A stretch of DNA of 64,000 bases from Aureobasidium sp. EXF-3400 (Eukaryota > Ascomycota > Dothideomycetes > Dothideales > Saccotheciaceae), in contig SWBL01000071.1 of the NCBI GenBank assembly GCA_024195585.1, positions 106,662 to 170,661 of the forward strand, written 5' to 3'. The notes beneath the pieces are model-generated. The model searched no databases and was not told where the DNA came from. It was given only the letters and a program-made list of their open reading frames with translations. Positions within the stretch are counted from its first letter, which is position 1. Each line of letters begins with the position of its first letter. The translations under genes and the position numbers were made by a program. Positions 34,073 through 44,122 of this stretch are shown here, piece after piece.

Positions 34073-37000
34073 ATGGAGTCTGCCCAAGTCAAAAGCACAG
34101 GCGACACGACATTTCTACTCGAACAACATACTCCTGAGGCCACTCCGATCGAAGAGAAGAAGGCGCCCATGTCCGAATCTAATCCCATAGAGGCCGCCAG
34201 AGCCCGCATAGCCGCCCCCGCCGAAGACGCCGCCCCGAGTCAGTCGACTACAGCGACCAGCGATACTGCGACTTCCGCAACTAGCGACACGCCCATCAAG
34301 ACGACAACTAATCTCTACCAGGCCGACGACGTCGCCAATGACAAGGCCGACTCAACGAGCAGCAGCAAGCCCGAAGCTAGAAGCAGCTACAGACCCGGCT
34401 CCAAGGCCCTTGATCTCCCTCCTCCTGTAACAAGATCCACCATCAGCGACTCCAAGACTGGTCCTCCGCTGCCCGTAACCACCTCGGCCTCTGAATCTCT
34501 GCCTGTGTGCCCGGACCCCGCTGCTCACACTGCTCACCGCGACACCAGGCTTCAAGAACAAGCTTCGAGCGCTGCTTTATATGTCACTAAGACTGGCAAG
34601 AGCACAAAACAAAAAGAGAATGTTCTCGACGCTAACAACAAGCTCTCGTCGCGCAGTACGACCCATCTTCTCCTCAATTGCTTTTCGCCGATACTGACCT
34701 TTCGCAGGTGCCGCAGCGTCGCTCAAGTATGCCAGTCCTCAAGATCTCCCCAGCTACCCTGTTGTCGGCATTGACACGACTTCTTCCGCTCATTCTGCCG
34801 CGAACTTGGCAAATTCTAGTCACAAACAATTTGAGCACTGGAAGCCCGATCCCTCTAAGAACGCAGGTATCGCAGCAATGGCAGCAAAGGATTATAAGAT
34901 GGCTCCTTTGTGGAAGCCGGAGCTGAGCGCAGCTGGCTCAAAGGCTGCTTTGCTTGCACACAAAGATGGCCCCAAGCTCAACCTTTGGCAGCCAGAGGCT
35001 TCGGCTGAAGGAAACTCTGCCGCCGGTCTTGCTATGAGTAAAGGAAACCTGGGACCCAAGCTCGACTACGGCTACACCGAAGATGGTCGTAAGAAGGCCC
35101 TCATGGCTGCTACCGGTGCTTTGGGCAAGTCTCAATCGACAAGAACCCCACCAGTTGAGCATCCTAGATACCCCGATTCTGCCAATTCGGCTTACAACGC
35201 CCTTAATGCCGCCACTACGGCTAACAGACCATCGTCCAAGTCAGCTGCACCTCAAGACTCGAACAATGTTGACTCTGATGCCATGCGCGCTGCTCGTGTC
35301 CAGAACATGGGACGCAACATGCCGCGCGAAATGTTCGGTAGTGCCCCTCCAGTAGACACTGAGGTCGAAGAGACGAGGAAGCAGGCCGCTCTTCGTGCTT
35401 CTGCAATCTCAATGGCCAAACAAATGTACGACCAGAGCGAGAAGAGAAGACGTGATCAAGAGGCTGCAGAAGTCCAAGAACGCCTAGGAACCAGCGCTGC
35501 CACCGTCTCACACAACCGCGCCCCTTCAGCTGCATCTACCACCCAGCCTGATCTACGCCAGCAAGCTGTACAGTACATTCATCTTCAAGAAGCTGCCCAG
35601 AAACTCGCCAATGAGCGCCTTGCAAAGATGGATCCTGATGGCGCTGCTCGCTATCGCGCTCATTACGGATACGAACCACAATCGCCTCGTTCGCGTTTGT
35701 CATTGCGCAATCGCCCTGGCAGAAACCGCGCCGAGAGCAACCCAAAGCCCGTCCAAAACGAGGATGATTCATCCGATGACGAGTTCAGATCGCGCAGAAT
35801 TCGTAACCAGATGTCCTCGTTGAACAACTCGGTCGCACAGCAAGACGAGAAGCGCAACCAAGACCGTGCTGCTCTACTCGCTGCTGCTGAGAAGAGAGTG
35901 CAGGCTCAGATGCATAACATGGATGAGCAAGTCTACCAACAGACCGGTCAGGTTACACCTGCTATGATGGAAGAGTGGGAAGCCAAGGCTCGCGCTCGTG
36001 CTACAGCCCAGAGCGAGGACAGACAGCGTAACTTCGGCAAGGTCAACATTGGTGGCGGAAAGTTCATGGACCAATCCGAGCTTGATGCCATCGCTCAGAG
36101 TAGACTGAAACCCACACTTGACGAGATCCACGACAATGCAGAGAAGAAACGCGCCAAGGATGAAGAGATCCGCCTTGACCAGGAGGAAAGAAGACGTGCG
36201 CAGATGAGCGAGAAGGAACGTGAGAAGGAAGTCAAGGCTGAGACGAAGCGCCTGAAGGGTGAGTGACGCAATCTTGATACGTTTTACATACCACTAACAA
36301 CAATACAGAACAAGAGAAGGCCGAGGCAAAAGCTGCGAGAAGGGCTGAAAAGGAAGCCGAGAAGAATCGCAAAGCCGAGGAGAAGCAAGCACGCAAAGAA
36401 GGAAAACGCAGATCTAAAGATGTCAAGAGAGACACCGAAGATGCTACGAAGACCTCTGCCGCTACTCACGATCATGATAAGCCATCGACTTCTGGTGGCG
36501 CTACAGTCGCTACTGACGAACACACTGAAGCCAAGGACGAGGAAAGAGATGTCGAGACAGACCGCACCCCTGCTGTTGATGCTGAGAACGTCGCTACTTC
36601 CGACGGCGCTCCTCTAGAGAAGACCGACTCCCCAGACATGATGACAAGAATCGCTACTGGCGGTACAGTTCACAGCACTAAGAGCGGCCTTCGTCCAGAA
36701 CTGGATCGTCACGTTTCTACTGTTGTTAGCTCCAGCTCTTCAAGCGCACGCAGCAGCCTCAGTCTTTCTAGTGTCGACGAGGCAAGAGACACGGAGGCCG
36801 CGACTAGCGACACACACGCTGCGACCAGCAACACAGAGGCAATGGCCAGCAACATAGAGGCAGTGACCAGCAGAGACGTGCCTTTATCAGTTCCTGAGAC
36901 TACTGCTAATGCCATCGCCCTTCCTCCTGTCGAAGCTGTCTCTGGCAATGCCGCCGAGTCCGAGCCCACTGGGGTCTCTTCTCCTGCAACCGCCAGCTCC

Positions 37001-37471
37001 GTGCCCTTCCAACGCCGCAAGTCCAGCCGTGTGAGCGGCTTCTTCTCTCGCTTCAGCCGCAAGTCCAAGCCCGCTGAGAAAACCCCTGAGAATACCAAGT
37101 CATCTGAGACCACTGCCGTGACCCTTCCAGCCACAGATGCCAAGAAGAGTCTCTCAACCTCCGAGCCCACAACATCTGGCGTTGCAGCAGAGGCTCCCGC
37201 GACCAGTGATGCAGCCTCCGACTCGTCGTTCCGTCGCCACGACACAGATCTGCACAGCATTTCGTCCGTGTCCAGCGACGAGGAACTGCCAACGACACGC
37301 CCTGCTGCCCGCCGTGGCCGTAGCAGCATCAGCGCCATCAGCGGCGACGAGGACGAGTTCGAAGAGGCACGCGACCACTTTGACGAAACCCTCGCTCCCC
37401 CACCTACATTTGGTGGTCAGCCCAAGGCACAGAGCCCCGCTCGTGAGACCAAGTTCCAAGAGGAGTTCTAG
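34073..37471 (+). CDS. EIS1: eisosome protein 1 (Eis1) family
   Basis: Three exons, 34073-34655, 34708-36258 and 36309-37471 (3297 nt, 1098 residues). Intron 1 has a GTACGA donor and ACTGAC branch; intron 2 has a GTGAGT donor and CTAAC branch. The Eis1 hallmark block spans junction 1: EQASSAALYVT, then AAASLKYASPQDLPSYPVVGID, HSAANLANSSHKQFEHWKPD and several KAALLAHKD / GLAMSKGN / KKALMAATGA repeats. Long coiled-coil, Lys/Glu/Arg-rich segments follow (about 380-600), then a Ser-rich disordered tail with a basic RRKSSRVSGFFSRFSRKSK patch that could bind membrane. Eis1 localises to eisosomes, the plasma-membrane furrows built on Pil1/Lsp1. A short 7-residue tandem repeat lies in the tail. Confidence 0.9.
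36788..36871 (+). repeat. four 21-nt tandem units in Eis1
   Basis: Four consecutive heptapeptide units DTEAATS, DTHAATS, NTEAMAS and NIEAVTS are encoded by diverged 21-base repeats in the disordered tail of the Eis1 protein. Confidence 0.75.
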
Positions 37472-38101
37472 ACTGACCGGTTGAAAAATGGTTGGGGCAG
37501 TGTGGGATTGAGAAGGGGAGGTGGACGACAGAACATGATATGCTGGGGTCGAAGGTTCGGGTTGGAAGAGAGTGAGACGGCTTAGTGGTGATGAATTTGT
37601 TTTTCCGATTTTTGTTTTTGCCGCGTTCCTCACCCTACGTAATTAATACCTAGTCATTGCTTTTATATACCGTATGATATCCTCAAGTTTTGAATAGTTG
37701 CATTTACTGCCTCTTTGTACCGTAACCTTCAAGTTGTTATGGCTTTGCTACTCTATTTCTCGAGGTGCAATATCTGAGGTCTTTGTGAAGCTCGATTTCC
37801 ATCGCGCTATTAATTGACACTTGTGGGTTTGTCAACTTATGACACTGCGGTCGCAGCTGGTGGCGTCAGGAAGTGACAGTGTCTTACCTGCCGCAAGCTA
37901 TCTGTGGTTCTTTTCAGACTACTCCCTGTCTGTATGTTCCGTGCTCATGTCTGCAGATCTACCCGTGGTGTTCCTCTGAGAGAGCTTTAACGCCTGTTCT
38001 GCCAGGGTTCCTGAAAAACGTGTTACACATGGCGCTATCGGATCGCAAGGCGCGTCCTGGTCTAGGCTAAGTTGTCGTTCATATGAAGTTCAAGGTGTCT
38101 T
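37472..38101. other. convergent 3' region, Eis1 / CDK7
   Basis: 630 bp between two stop codons. It includes T-rich tracts at about 37588-37625, a plausible 3' UTR/poly(A) region for the Eis1 gene. No ORF is supported. Confidence 0.45.
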
Positions 38102-39368
38102 TCAGCCTTTCATAGAGGCGAAATCGATCTTTCGAGCCACTTTGTCGCCTCTAGTGTTAGGCAGCTCGCCGCCACGTCTCTTGAGGTCTTCACCCATGGC
38201 ATCTAGACCTCCTCCTTGACGAGGCAATTCTTCGAGACGTGATGGACGAGGATCAGCAGTCCAGTAAGGGTGCTCAAGAACTTGTGCAGCGGTCGGACGC
38301 TTGCGTGGGTCGAGGGCAAACATTTGCATCAGCAAGTCTGCACCTGTGGGACCCACAGTACCAAAATTGGCCTCCCAGTCTGCACGCTTCTTGACAGGCT
38401 TAACATCTTCTTTTGCGACAGGCACGTAGCCTCGCAATTTGCTGACGCCAGGCCAGTTGTCTTCTGTAGGAGTTCCTACCTGCTCGCAAATCTTGCCTAT
38501 CATGGCAAGATCTCCGTCAGGGGTCTGGTGGAGAAAGGGCCAGCGAATGACAAGTTCGGCAAAAACGCAGCCAACGGACCAGATATCGACAGCGCCTGAG
38601 TAGAAGTTGGCCTGGTAGTACAGCTCCGGGGGACGGTACCATTTGGTGATGACATTGTAAGTCATGGGAGCGTGAGGATCGGCAAAACTGCGAGCAAGAC
38701 CGAAATCGGCAAGCTTGACCTCGCCATTTGCAGCAATCAACAAGTTATTGGGCTTGATATCGCGGTGGAGGACGAAGTTTTGGTGGCAGAACCAGACGGC
38801 GCGGCACAACATGCTCATCCAGGCTTTGATGTCGCTGGGGTTGTAGTCGATTGTGGTATCTTGAATCAGCTTCATGAGATCACCCTGGGGCAACTGTTCA
38901 AGGACGAGGTTGAGGTTTTGGTTCTTTGTCGAGAAGACGGAGAATAGACGGATGATGTTGGGATGTGACAGCTCCTGGAGGAATTTTATTTCGCGTAGAG
39001 AATCGTGTGAGATGCCCCATTCCTGAACTTCGGGGCCGACCTTGATCTTTTTGATGGCGACGAGCTGGGTGGGATCGGAGACGAGGTGTGCGGAGAAGAC
39101 ATCGGCGTATTGACCAGAACCAAGTTTCTTGCCTGCAAAGTATGAGTACTTGTAGTTGGATGAGGGCATCAAACGGAGGAGGCATACCCTTGACATACTT
39201 GCGGCGCTCCTGGTCATCGAGCTGCTCTGCAAGGTTGGTAGCAGAAGCAGTTGGCGCAGGCTGGGCAGGGTGGAGGGTTTGGGCTTGCATCTGAGTTGCT
39301 GCCTTGATGTTGGCCCCATTGTCGGGCCTGAACATGGCAGGCGATGCGGGCGAGAGACCCTTGCCCAT
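38102..39368 (-). CDS. KIN28: cyclin-dependent kinase CDK7/Kin28 (TFIIH kinase)
   Basis: Two exons, 39368-39188 and 39132-38102 (403 residues). The 55 nt intron has a GTATGC donor and TTTGCAG acceptor. Exon 1 encodes a disordered leader and ends DQERRKYVKG. Splicing restores the glycine loop KKLGSGQYADVF. Kinase motifs include VAIKKIK, the C-helix DSLREIKFLQEL (CDK7-like, not PSTAIRE), HRDIKPNN near residue 185, ADFGLARSF and the activation segment PMTYNVITKWYRPPEL with a T-loop Thr. The CMGC end GPTGADLLMQMFALDPRKRPTA is intact. Kin28/CDK7 phosphorylates Ser5/Ser7 of the RNA polymerase II CTD within TFIIH. It shares a 299 bp promoter with the mS41 gene. Confidence 0.92.
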
Positions 39369-39667
39369 CTTGTCAATGTCGCACAGCAACGAGACAGTCC
39401 AAGGGTCGAGCGAAGGAGGGTCCGAGGGTCGAGAGAGTCGATGGCTTGGATGAATGATGCGGAGCGGCTCTGCGGGCCGTGCCACACGGACCAGGCGCAA
39501 CAAGCAGCAGCGACAGCGACTTTTTGGCAGGCGCTGCCTGTTGAATGCTCCTGCCAGTTCGTCAAGCAAAGAGCACTCACCTTCCGCGCCTTCTCCAATC
39601 CCCTGTCTCGGGTCCTCGAAAGCGTCCCATCACGACACAGCCAAGCACACGACTACTCGGCGCAACC

Positions 39668-40360
39668 ATGTTCGCCAGGCGGGCTTTCTCCGTCAAGGCT
39701 CTGCCTACCACAACTTCCTTCGTCCAAACACAGCTACGATGCCTGCACGCAAAAGTCGCCGCAAAGGACATACCGAAACCCACCCCCTTCGTCCCCGACG
39801 CTCAGACTTTCCTTACCTTGATTGGCCGCAAAATGTCCCAGCACGCACAAAAGATTCCTGACTGGAATGCTCTCTTCTCTCTCTCATCACTACAATTGCG
39901 CGAACTCGGCGTTGAGCCTGCTCGTAGTCGCCGCTACCTACTCCACTGGCGCAACAAGTTCCGCCAAGGCTCTTTTGGCATTGGTGGTGACTTGACCGAT
40001 GTCAAGGATGGCGTTGGTGAATTGAGGATTGTCGAGGTCCCCGCTGCCTCTGGCACTGCTACCCTCACCAGCTCTCCTGGCATGCGCAAGATTGTTGTCA
40101 ACGTTCCTGCCGGTCAGGACAAGCCCTCATCACCCCTCGACAAGATCAAGCCTGTCCAAGGCACAAAGGTCATCAGGTCAAACATCATTGGTGGTCCCTA
40201 CGTCGAAGCCATCAAGGAGAAGCCCGGCGCTGCAAAGATCGTCGCAAAGGAGGGTCTTTGGGAGATCAAGCGTGGTCACAAGATCGATGGTGGTGAAAGA
40301 AGAAAGGCTGAAGTGAGGTACAAGAGACGTGTCGAGGAGAGAAAGACCACCAGAGGTTAG
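39668..40360 (+). CDS. FYV4: mitochondrial ribosomal small-subunit protein mS41 (Fyv4/IGR motif)
   Basis: A single-exon protein of 230 residues. The start at 39668 (CAACCATG context) gives an Arg/Ser-rich, acid-free leader (MFARRAFSVKAL) typical of mitochondrial import, whereas the longer open frame upstream lacks support. The IGR motif FLTLIGRKMSQHAQKI with the following LREL.V...RRYLLHWRNKFRQG is diagnostic of the mS41/Fyv4 family. The rest is basic with a KR-rich tail (RRKAEVRYKRRVEERK) suited to rRNA binding. Function is as a structural component of the mitochondrial small ribosomal subunit. Confidence 0.9.
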   Translation: MFARRAFSVKALPTTTSFVQTQLRCLHAKVAAKDIPKPTPFVPDAQTFLTLIGRKMSQHAQKIPDWNALFSLSSLQLRELGVEPARSRRYLLHWRNKFRQGSFGIGGDLTDVKDGVGELRIVEVPAASGTATLTSSPGMRKIVVNVPAGQDKPSSPLDKIKPVQGTKVIRSNIIGGPYVEAIKEKPGAAKIVAKEGLWEIKRGHKIDGGERRKAEVRYKRRVEERKTTRG

Positions 40361-40592
40361 ACGTCCAGCTTTTCGCTCTTGTAAAAATACCAATGTACCT
40401 TTTATTATGCCTTGTTTTTTGTAAATATTATTCTCCAGCGCATTTGCGTCCACTTTCTAAGGATGTATAAATCCAAGTACTCAAAGAGGGAATGATCGGC
40501 GCTGCCCATTCTAACATCATCATCATCGAACATCTCAATTCTGACTTCTCATCATCTAACACTAGAACCACCACAGATACACTCAGGAATAG

Positions 40593-41612
40593 ATGGATAT
40601 TAACGCTCCTACCAATCTCTCGGGAGCCTTGATCTTCTGGGCATACATCGCGGGTGCTCTGGCCTCTACTGGGATCGTCTTGAACACCATCAAACAGTCA
40701 TACCTTAATAATGGCAGACCGAAAATCCCTCCGTTCCTGGCAATCTTGGCCTTGTCTAGCTTTGCTACTCTTTCCTACCATATGCTGAATGTCTTGATCC
40801 TCTCCTATCAGCAATGGACAGCACGTCACAGCATTCCTCTAGGAGCCTTGGTTGGAGCTGACAGGACGCCTCTACACCTGTGGAAATGGTCAACCACCTC
40901 GTCGCTGTTTCAAGATTTTGGTGAAGCCATTGTTGCCAACAAGCCTCGATATCTCCTTTCTTCTTCTGGCTTGTGGTCTACTCTCGCAGTTGCAATATAC
41001 ATGGGCATTGAAGGTCGAAGATGCAAAGTGCCAAACCTGTGGGCTTTCTTTGCACTTCTCGAGATCTTGCCTACTTCGTTTGCACAGACGCTGTTTTATA
41101 TCATGCTCTGCACCAAGTCTCAGCCAGCGAACTCGAACCACCAGTCGCTATCGTACTGGCCTTTCTGGTACTCTGTGCCTCTTTTGTACAACTACTGCCT
41201 TGGCAAAGCGCCTGAATATGCTGGAGAGGGAGAGTGGCTTATCTATACCATTCTAGCAGCGCGTCTGTTGCTTGTCCTACCACTAGTCCTTCCTTTGCAG
41301 AGCTTGAGCGATCAAGCCCCAGGAACCAGCCCCAACACGTTCCAGCATGTAGCAACATTGCGCTTGTTCACCTTCTCAATCGCTATTCAATATCTTACGC
41401 ATAAGAGAATTGCAGACCTGGGGCCATTGGATCAGATGCCTTCGATTTTGTTCGAGGCTCTCGATAGTCATCCTGCAGTACAGGCTTTGAGCTATGATCT
41501 GTTGCATAGTGCTGTAGCGTTTGTATATTGGATGCTACGGAAAGAGAGCGTGCAACCTGTCGTGGACGAGAAAGCAAGCGAGCAAAAGCTTCCCCCCAAG
41601 AGAAGACGCTGA
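40593..41612 (+). CDS. unrecognised multi-pass membrane protein
   Basis: A single ORF of 339 residues that I cannot place in a family. It has several clear hydrophobic segments, by eye at about 10-31, 44-73, 126-142, 150-172, 186-202, 214-240 and 255-275, and a basic C-terminus (LPPKRRR) that could face the cytosol. The opening (LSGALIFWAYIAGALASTGIVLNTIKQSY) has the feel of fungal integral proteins found in many ascomycetes. There is no Walker, DHHC or catalytic motif. Start at 40593 follows an A-rich leader. It lies between mS41 and the MYND gene with no evident functional link. Confidence 0.7.
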   Translation: MDINAPTNLSGALIFWAYIAGALASTGIVLNTIKQSYLNNGRPKIPPFLAILALSSFATLSYHMLNVLILSYQQWTARHSIPLGALVGADRTPLHLWKWSTTSSLFQDFGEAIVANKPRYLLSSSGLWSTLAVAIYMGIEGRRCKVPNLWAFFALLEILPTSFAQTLFYIMLCTKSQPANSNHQSLSYWPFWYSVPLLYNYCLGKAPEYAGEGEWLIYTILAARLLLVLPLVLPLQSLSDQAPGTSPNTFQHVATLRLFTFSIAIQYLTHKRIADLGPLDQMPSILFEALDSHPAVQALSYDLLHSAVAFVYWMLRKESVQPVVDEKASEQKLPPKRRR

Positions 41613-42251
41613 AACAGAAGGGACGAGCCACAAGCCATAGAGTAACCGATCAAGTCAACGATATGCCTCTGGATTGCCATGAGCAACATGCAACAGATTT
41701 CGACAAGTGGAGAGCCAGCAGCAAACTCATTTCAGTTGAAAGGAGCAAAAAACCAGGCCTGCTGTAATAGCTCATCTGGGAAAACCCCTACCTGCTTGCA
41801 AAGTATTCTACCTTTGCAAGAGAGAAAGAACATAATGTTCCGCTACATCCAAGGATCGAACCGAGGACTTCCAGGAGTTGTATTCGCAATGGGTTTGCGA
41901 GTGGTCTTGCCGATTGTGCCAACTCTACCATTGACTGCTGAGAGGATGCCAACTTGGCTGACATATAAGGGGTGGCTTGAGGGCAATGAGAGTGAAAGGC
42001 AACTGAGTGGGGACTTTCTGCAAGTGAAGATAGAACAATGCATCACGGTGCCACGGTTACTGGATCGCAAGTGATGCTCGGCGCGTTTGTTGTTTTCAGG
42101 GACCGACAGTTCGATGCTCACTTTTCCATTGCGTGTTGTTCATTCTCGTCACTATCACACTAACCTCAATTAGCATTTCCAACACAACTCATAAATTCTA
42201 CTACTCCTCTTCCAACTTCTGTCAGCCATCCTTCCCTCGGACGCGCACAAC
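41613..42251. other. intergenic, nothing supported
   Basis: 639 bp between two plus-strand genes. The longest frame (about 131 codons at 41679-42074) lacks protein-like features. A T-loop-like word on the minus strand near 41850 does not fold into a tRNA. Confidence 0.45.
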
Positions 42252-43847
42252 ATGGCTGTCGTTGAGCGACCTCCTTCTGAGCAAGAGATAGTAGTCCATC
42301 CCACCCACGCGTAAGTCATGTTTAGGAATGTCACCCCTAAGCTCAAGCCTGACATTGAATTAATAGTCCTACAACAGCACAACAGATGCAGACCACCGTT
42401 ACCAGCCGTCTGTCCAATCTCGAGATCTCGACTGACGATTCTCGCGACCTTCTCAACACTGGATCATCCACTGACAGATCCGAGGATCTTTCAGAAGTCA
42501 GCCAGCCTGCCGTTGAAGTCGATCAAACGAAGCAATGCTCCAACTGCGGCACTAGAAATGCAAAGGCTCAGTGTGCCGGCTGTCACCAAGCACCTAACAC
42601 TGACGGTTCACTTCATATTAGTGTTCGCTACTGCAACAAAGACTGCCAGAAGGCCCATTGGCCTGCTCATCGTACAGAATGCAAGAACTTACAGGCCAGA
42701 AAGGCACTGTTCAGAGCTGCTTGGCTCCTGCAGAAGATTTGGTACATTGTGCGCAGAGAGTCTTTCGACAACTGTGTGGCCAGAACTGAGGAAGTCAACG
42801 GGGAGTTGTTGATTCATGAAGGCGACTATGATGTCGAGCCGATCAAGAGACAATACGGGTTCTACCGTGATTTCCCTGACGACGTCTTCAAGAACAAGCA
42901 GGATGCTGAGACCTGCCTCAACCTACTGTACTGTACTGACTCGCTGAATCAAATGTACATAGTGAGCCACTGGCTGCTCAAAGGTAGGTCTTTCTTGGAA
43001 AACTTTGCCATGACGACGTTACTGACTCTGCTCCGCGGTAGACATTTGTGTGGACATCAAGGAAGTGAAACTCAAAGTCAGAAAATCCAACCGCAAAGCC
43101 CGTTACGTTGGTCACCAGTGGGACCAGGACTTCCTGCACGAGGTTCTCCAAGTACGCCTGCATTCTAGAGAGGTTTACGCCATTGACCTCACCGGAGCAC
43201 AATATGGCTGGTACGAGCCCATCACGGAATGGAAGGAACTCAACAAAAGCTGCAATGAGATCACTCGCATGACACCATTCGGCGTCGATGGCAGGCGCCC
43301 TCTTGGTTCGGTGGCTCGATCAATGCTGTTTGGGTCCTTCTTCGACCCTTGGGATGACCGCACCGACTTGCAACGTGCGATTCCAATGTTCAATGAATGC
43401 CTCAAGCGCGAATTCAACAAAGTGTTCGTTCAGCAAATCATAAGCAAGCACCCTCGCGGTCTGGATGTACTCAAGCTGGCAGCTCCGGCATTCGGGACCT
43501 TGGAGAAGGAAATACTGGCGAAGACAAAACAAATTACCTACGATGCAGCCGAGAAGGTCGACGCTGTTTACCCAGTCATCGAGAGTGAAGCGCGCATGTG
43601 CAACAAGGAGATGCGCAAAAAGTCAAACCCGGATACTGGCACTATACTGAAGCAGAGTATAACCAAGCTAGCTGCTCTTTTCAATGGCGAATGGGAAAGA
43701 GATGAATTGACAGGTCGCTTGAACTCGGTCTCCCTGAAACAATTCATGGAAGATGAAGAATATGCCGAAAAGTACATGGACGGAGTCCTGCCCGAGCAAA
43801 AGCTTTGGGGAGACCTGGCCTTCGACCACGGCATGAGAAATTTCTGA
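42252..43847 (+). CDS. MYND zinc-finger protein
   Basis: Three exons, 42252-42310, 42367-42983 and 43042-43847 (1482 nt, 493 residues). Donors are GTAAGT and GTAGGT. After a short disordered leader the MYND finger occupies about residues 90-138: CSNCG, CAGCH, YCNKDCQ and HWPAHRTEC, with all eight Cys/His ligands. The remaining 350 residues are helical and hydrophilic with no catalytic signature; there is no SET domain. MYND fingers usually bind proline-rich partners. Many ascomycetes carry such MYND-only proteins of unknown role. The first exon is only 59 nt and was chosen because it gives an ATG in the CAACATGG context and an in-phase junction. Confidence 0.82.
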
Positions 43848-44122
43848 AAGAGAGACACGTAGTCGCTGCGATGACCCAGGATAATGGATAATTACAGGGA
43901 GTAAGTCGCATCAAGATGAAGTTGGATGCCAAGGTCGCGATGCGGGCTGCAAGGACCCCCGAGCGAAAGGCGGAAGAAGGAGCGACACAGCCACGAGTTT
44001 GTAGATTAGATTGAGCTGCGCCACAAGAATTAAAGGCTGCGTAAGCACGCGCTACCTATACAAGCACATTCCCAGGCCACTGAGCATGCGACTATAATTT
44101 CTAATCTCCTAGCAATCGAGAC

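Noticed and set aside
36709..37338. Minus-strand ORF of 209 codons
   Set aside because: Antisense of the Ser/Ala-rich Eis1 tail with no independent motif.
41840..41880. TTCGATC T-loop-like word on the minus strand
   Set aside because: The flanking five bases do not pair, and no matching acceptor stem was found about 72 bases away, so it is not a tRNA.
41679..42074. 131-codon plus-strand ORF in the intergenic region
   Set aside because: No conserved motif, odd composition, and the frame crosses what is probably the 3' UTR of the membrane protein gene.
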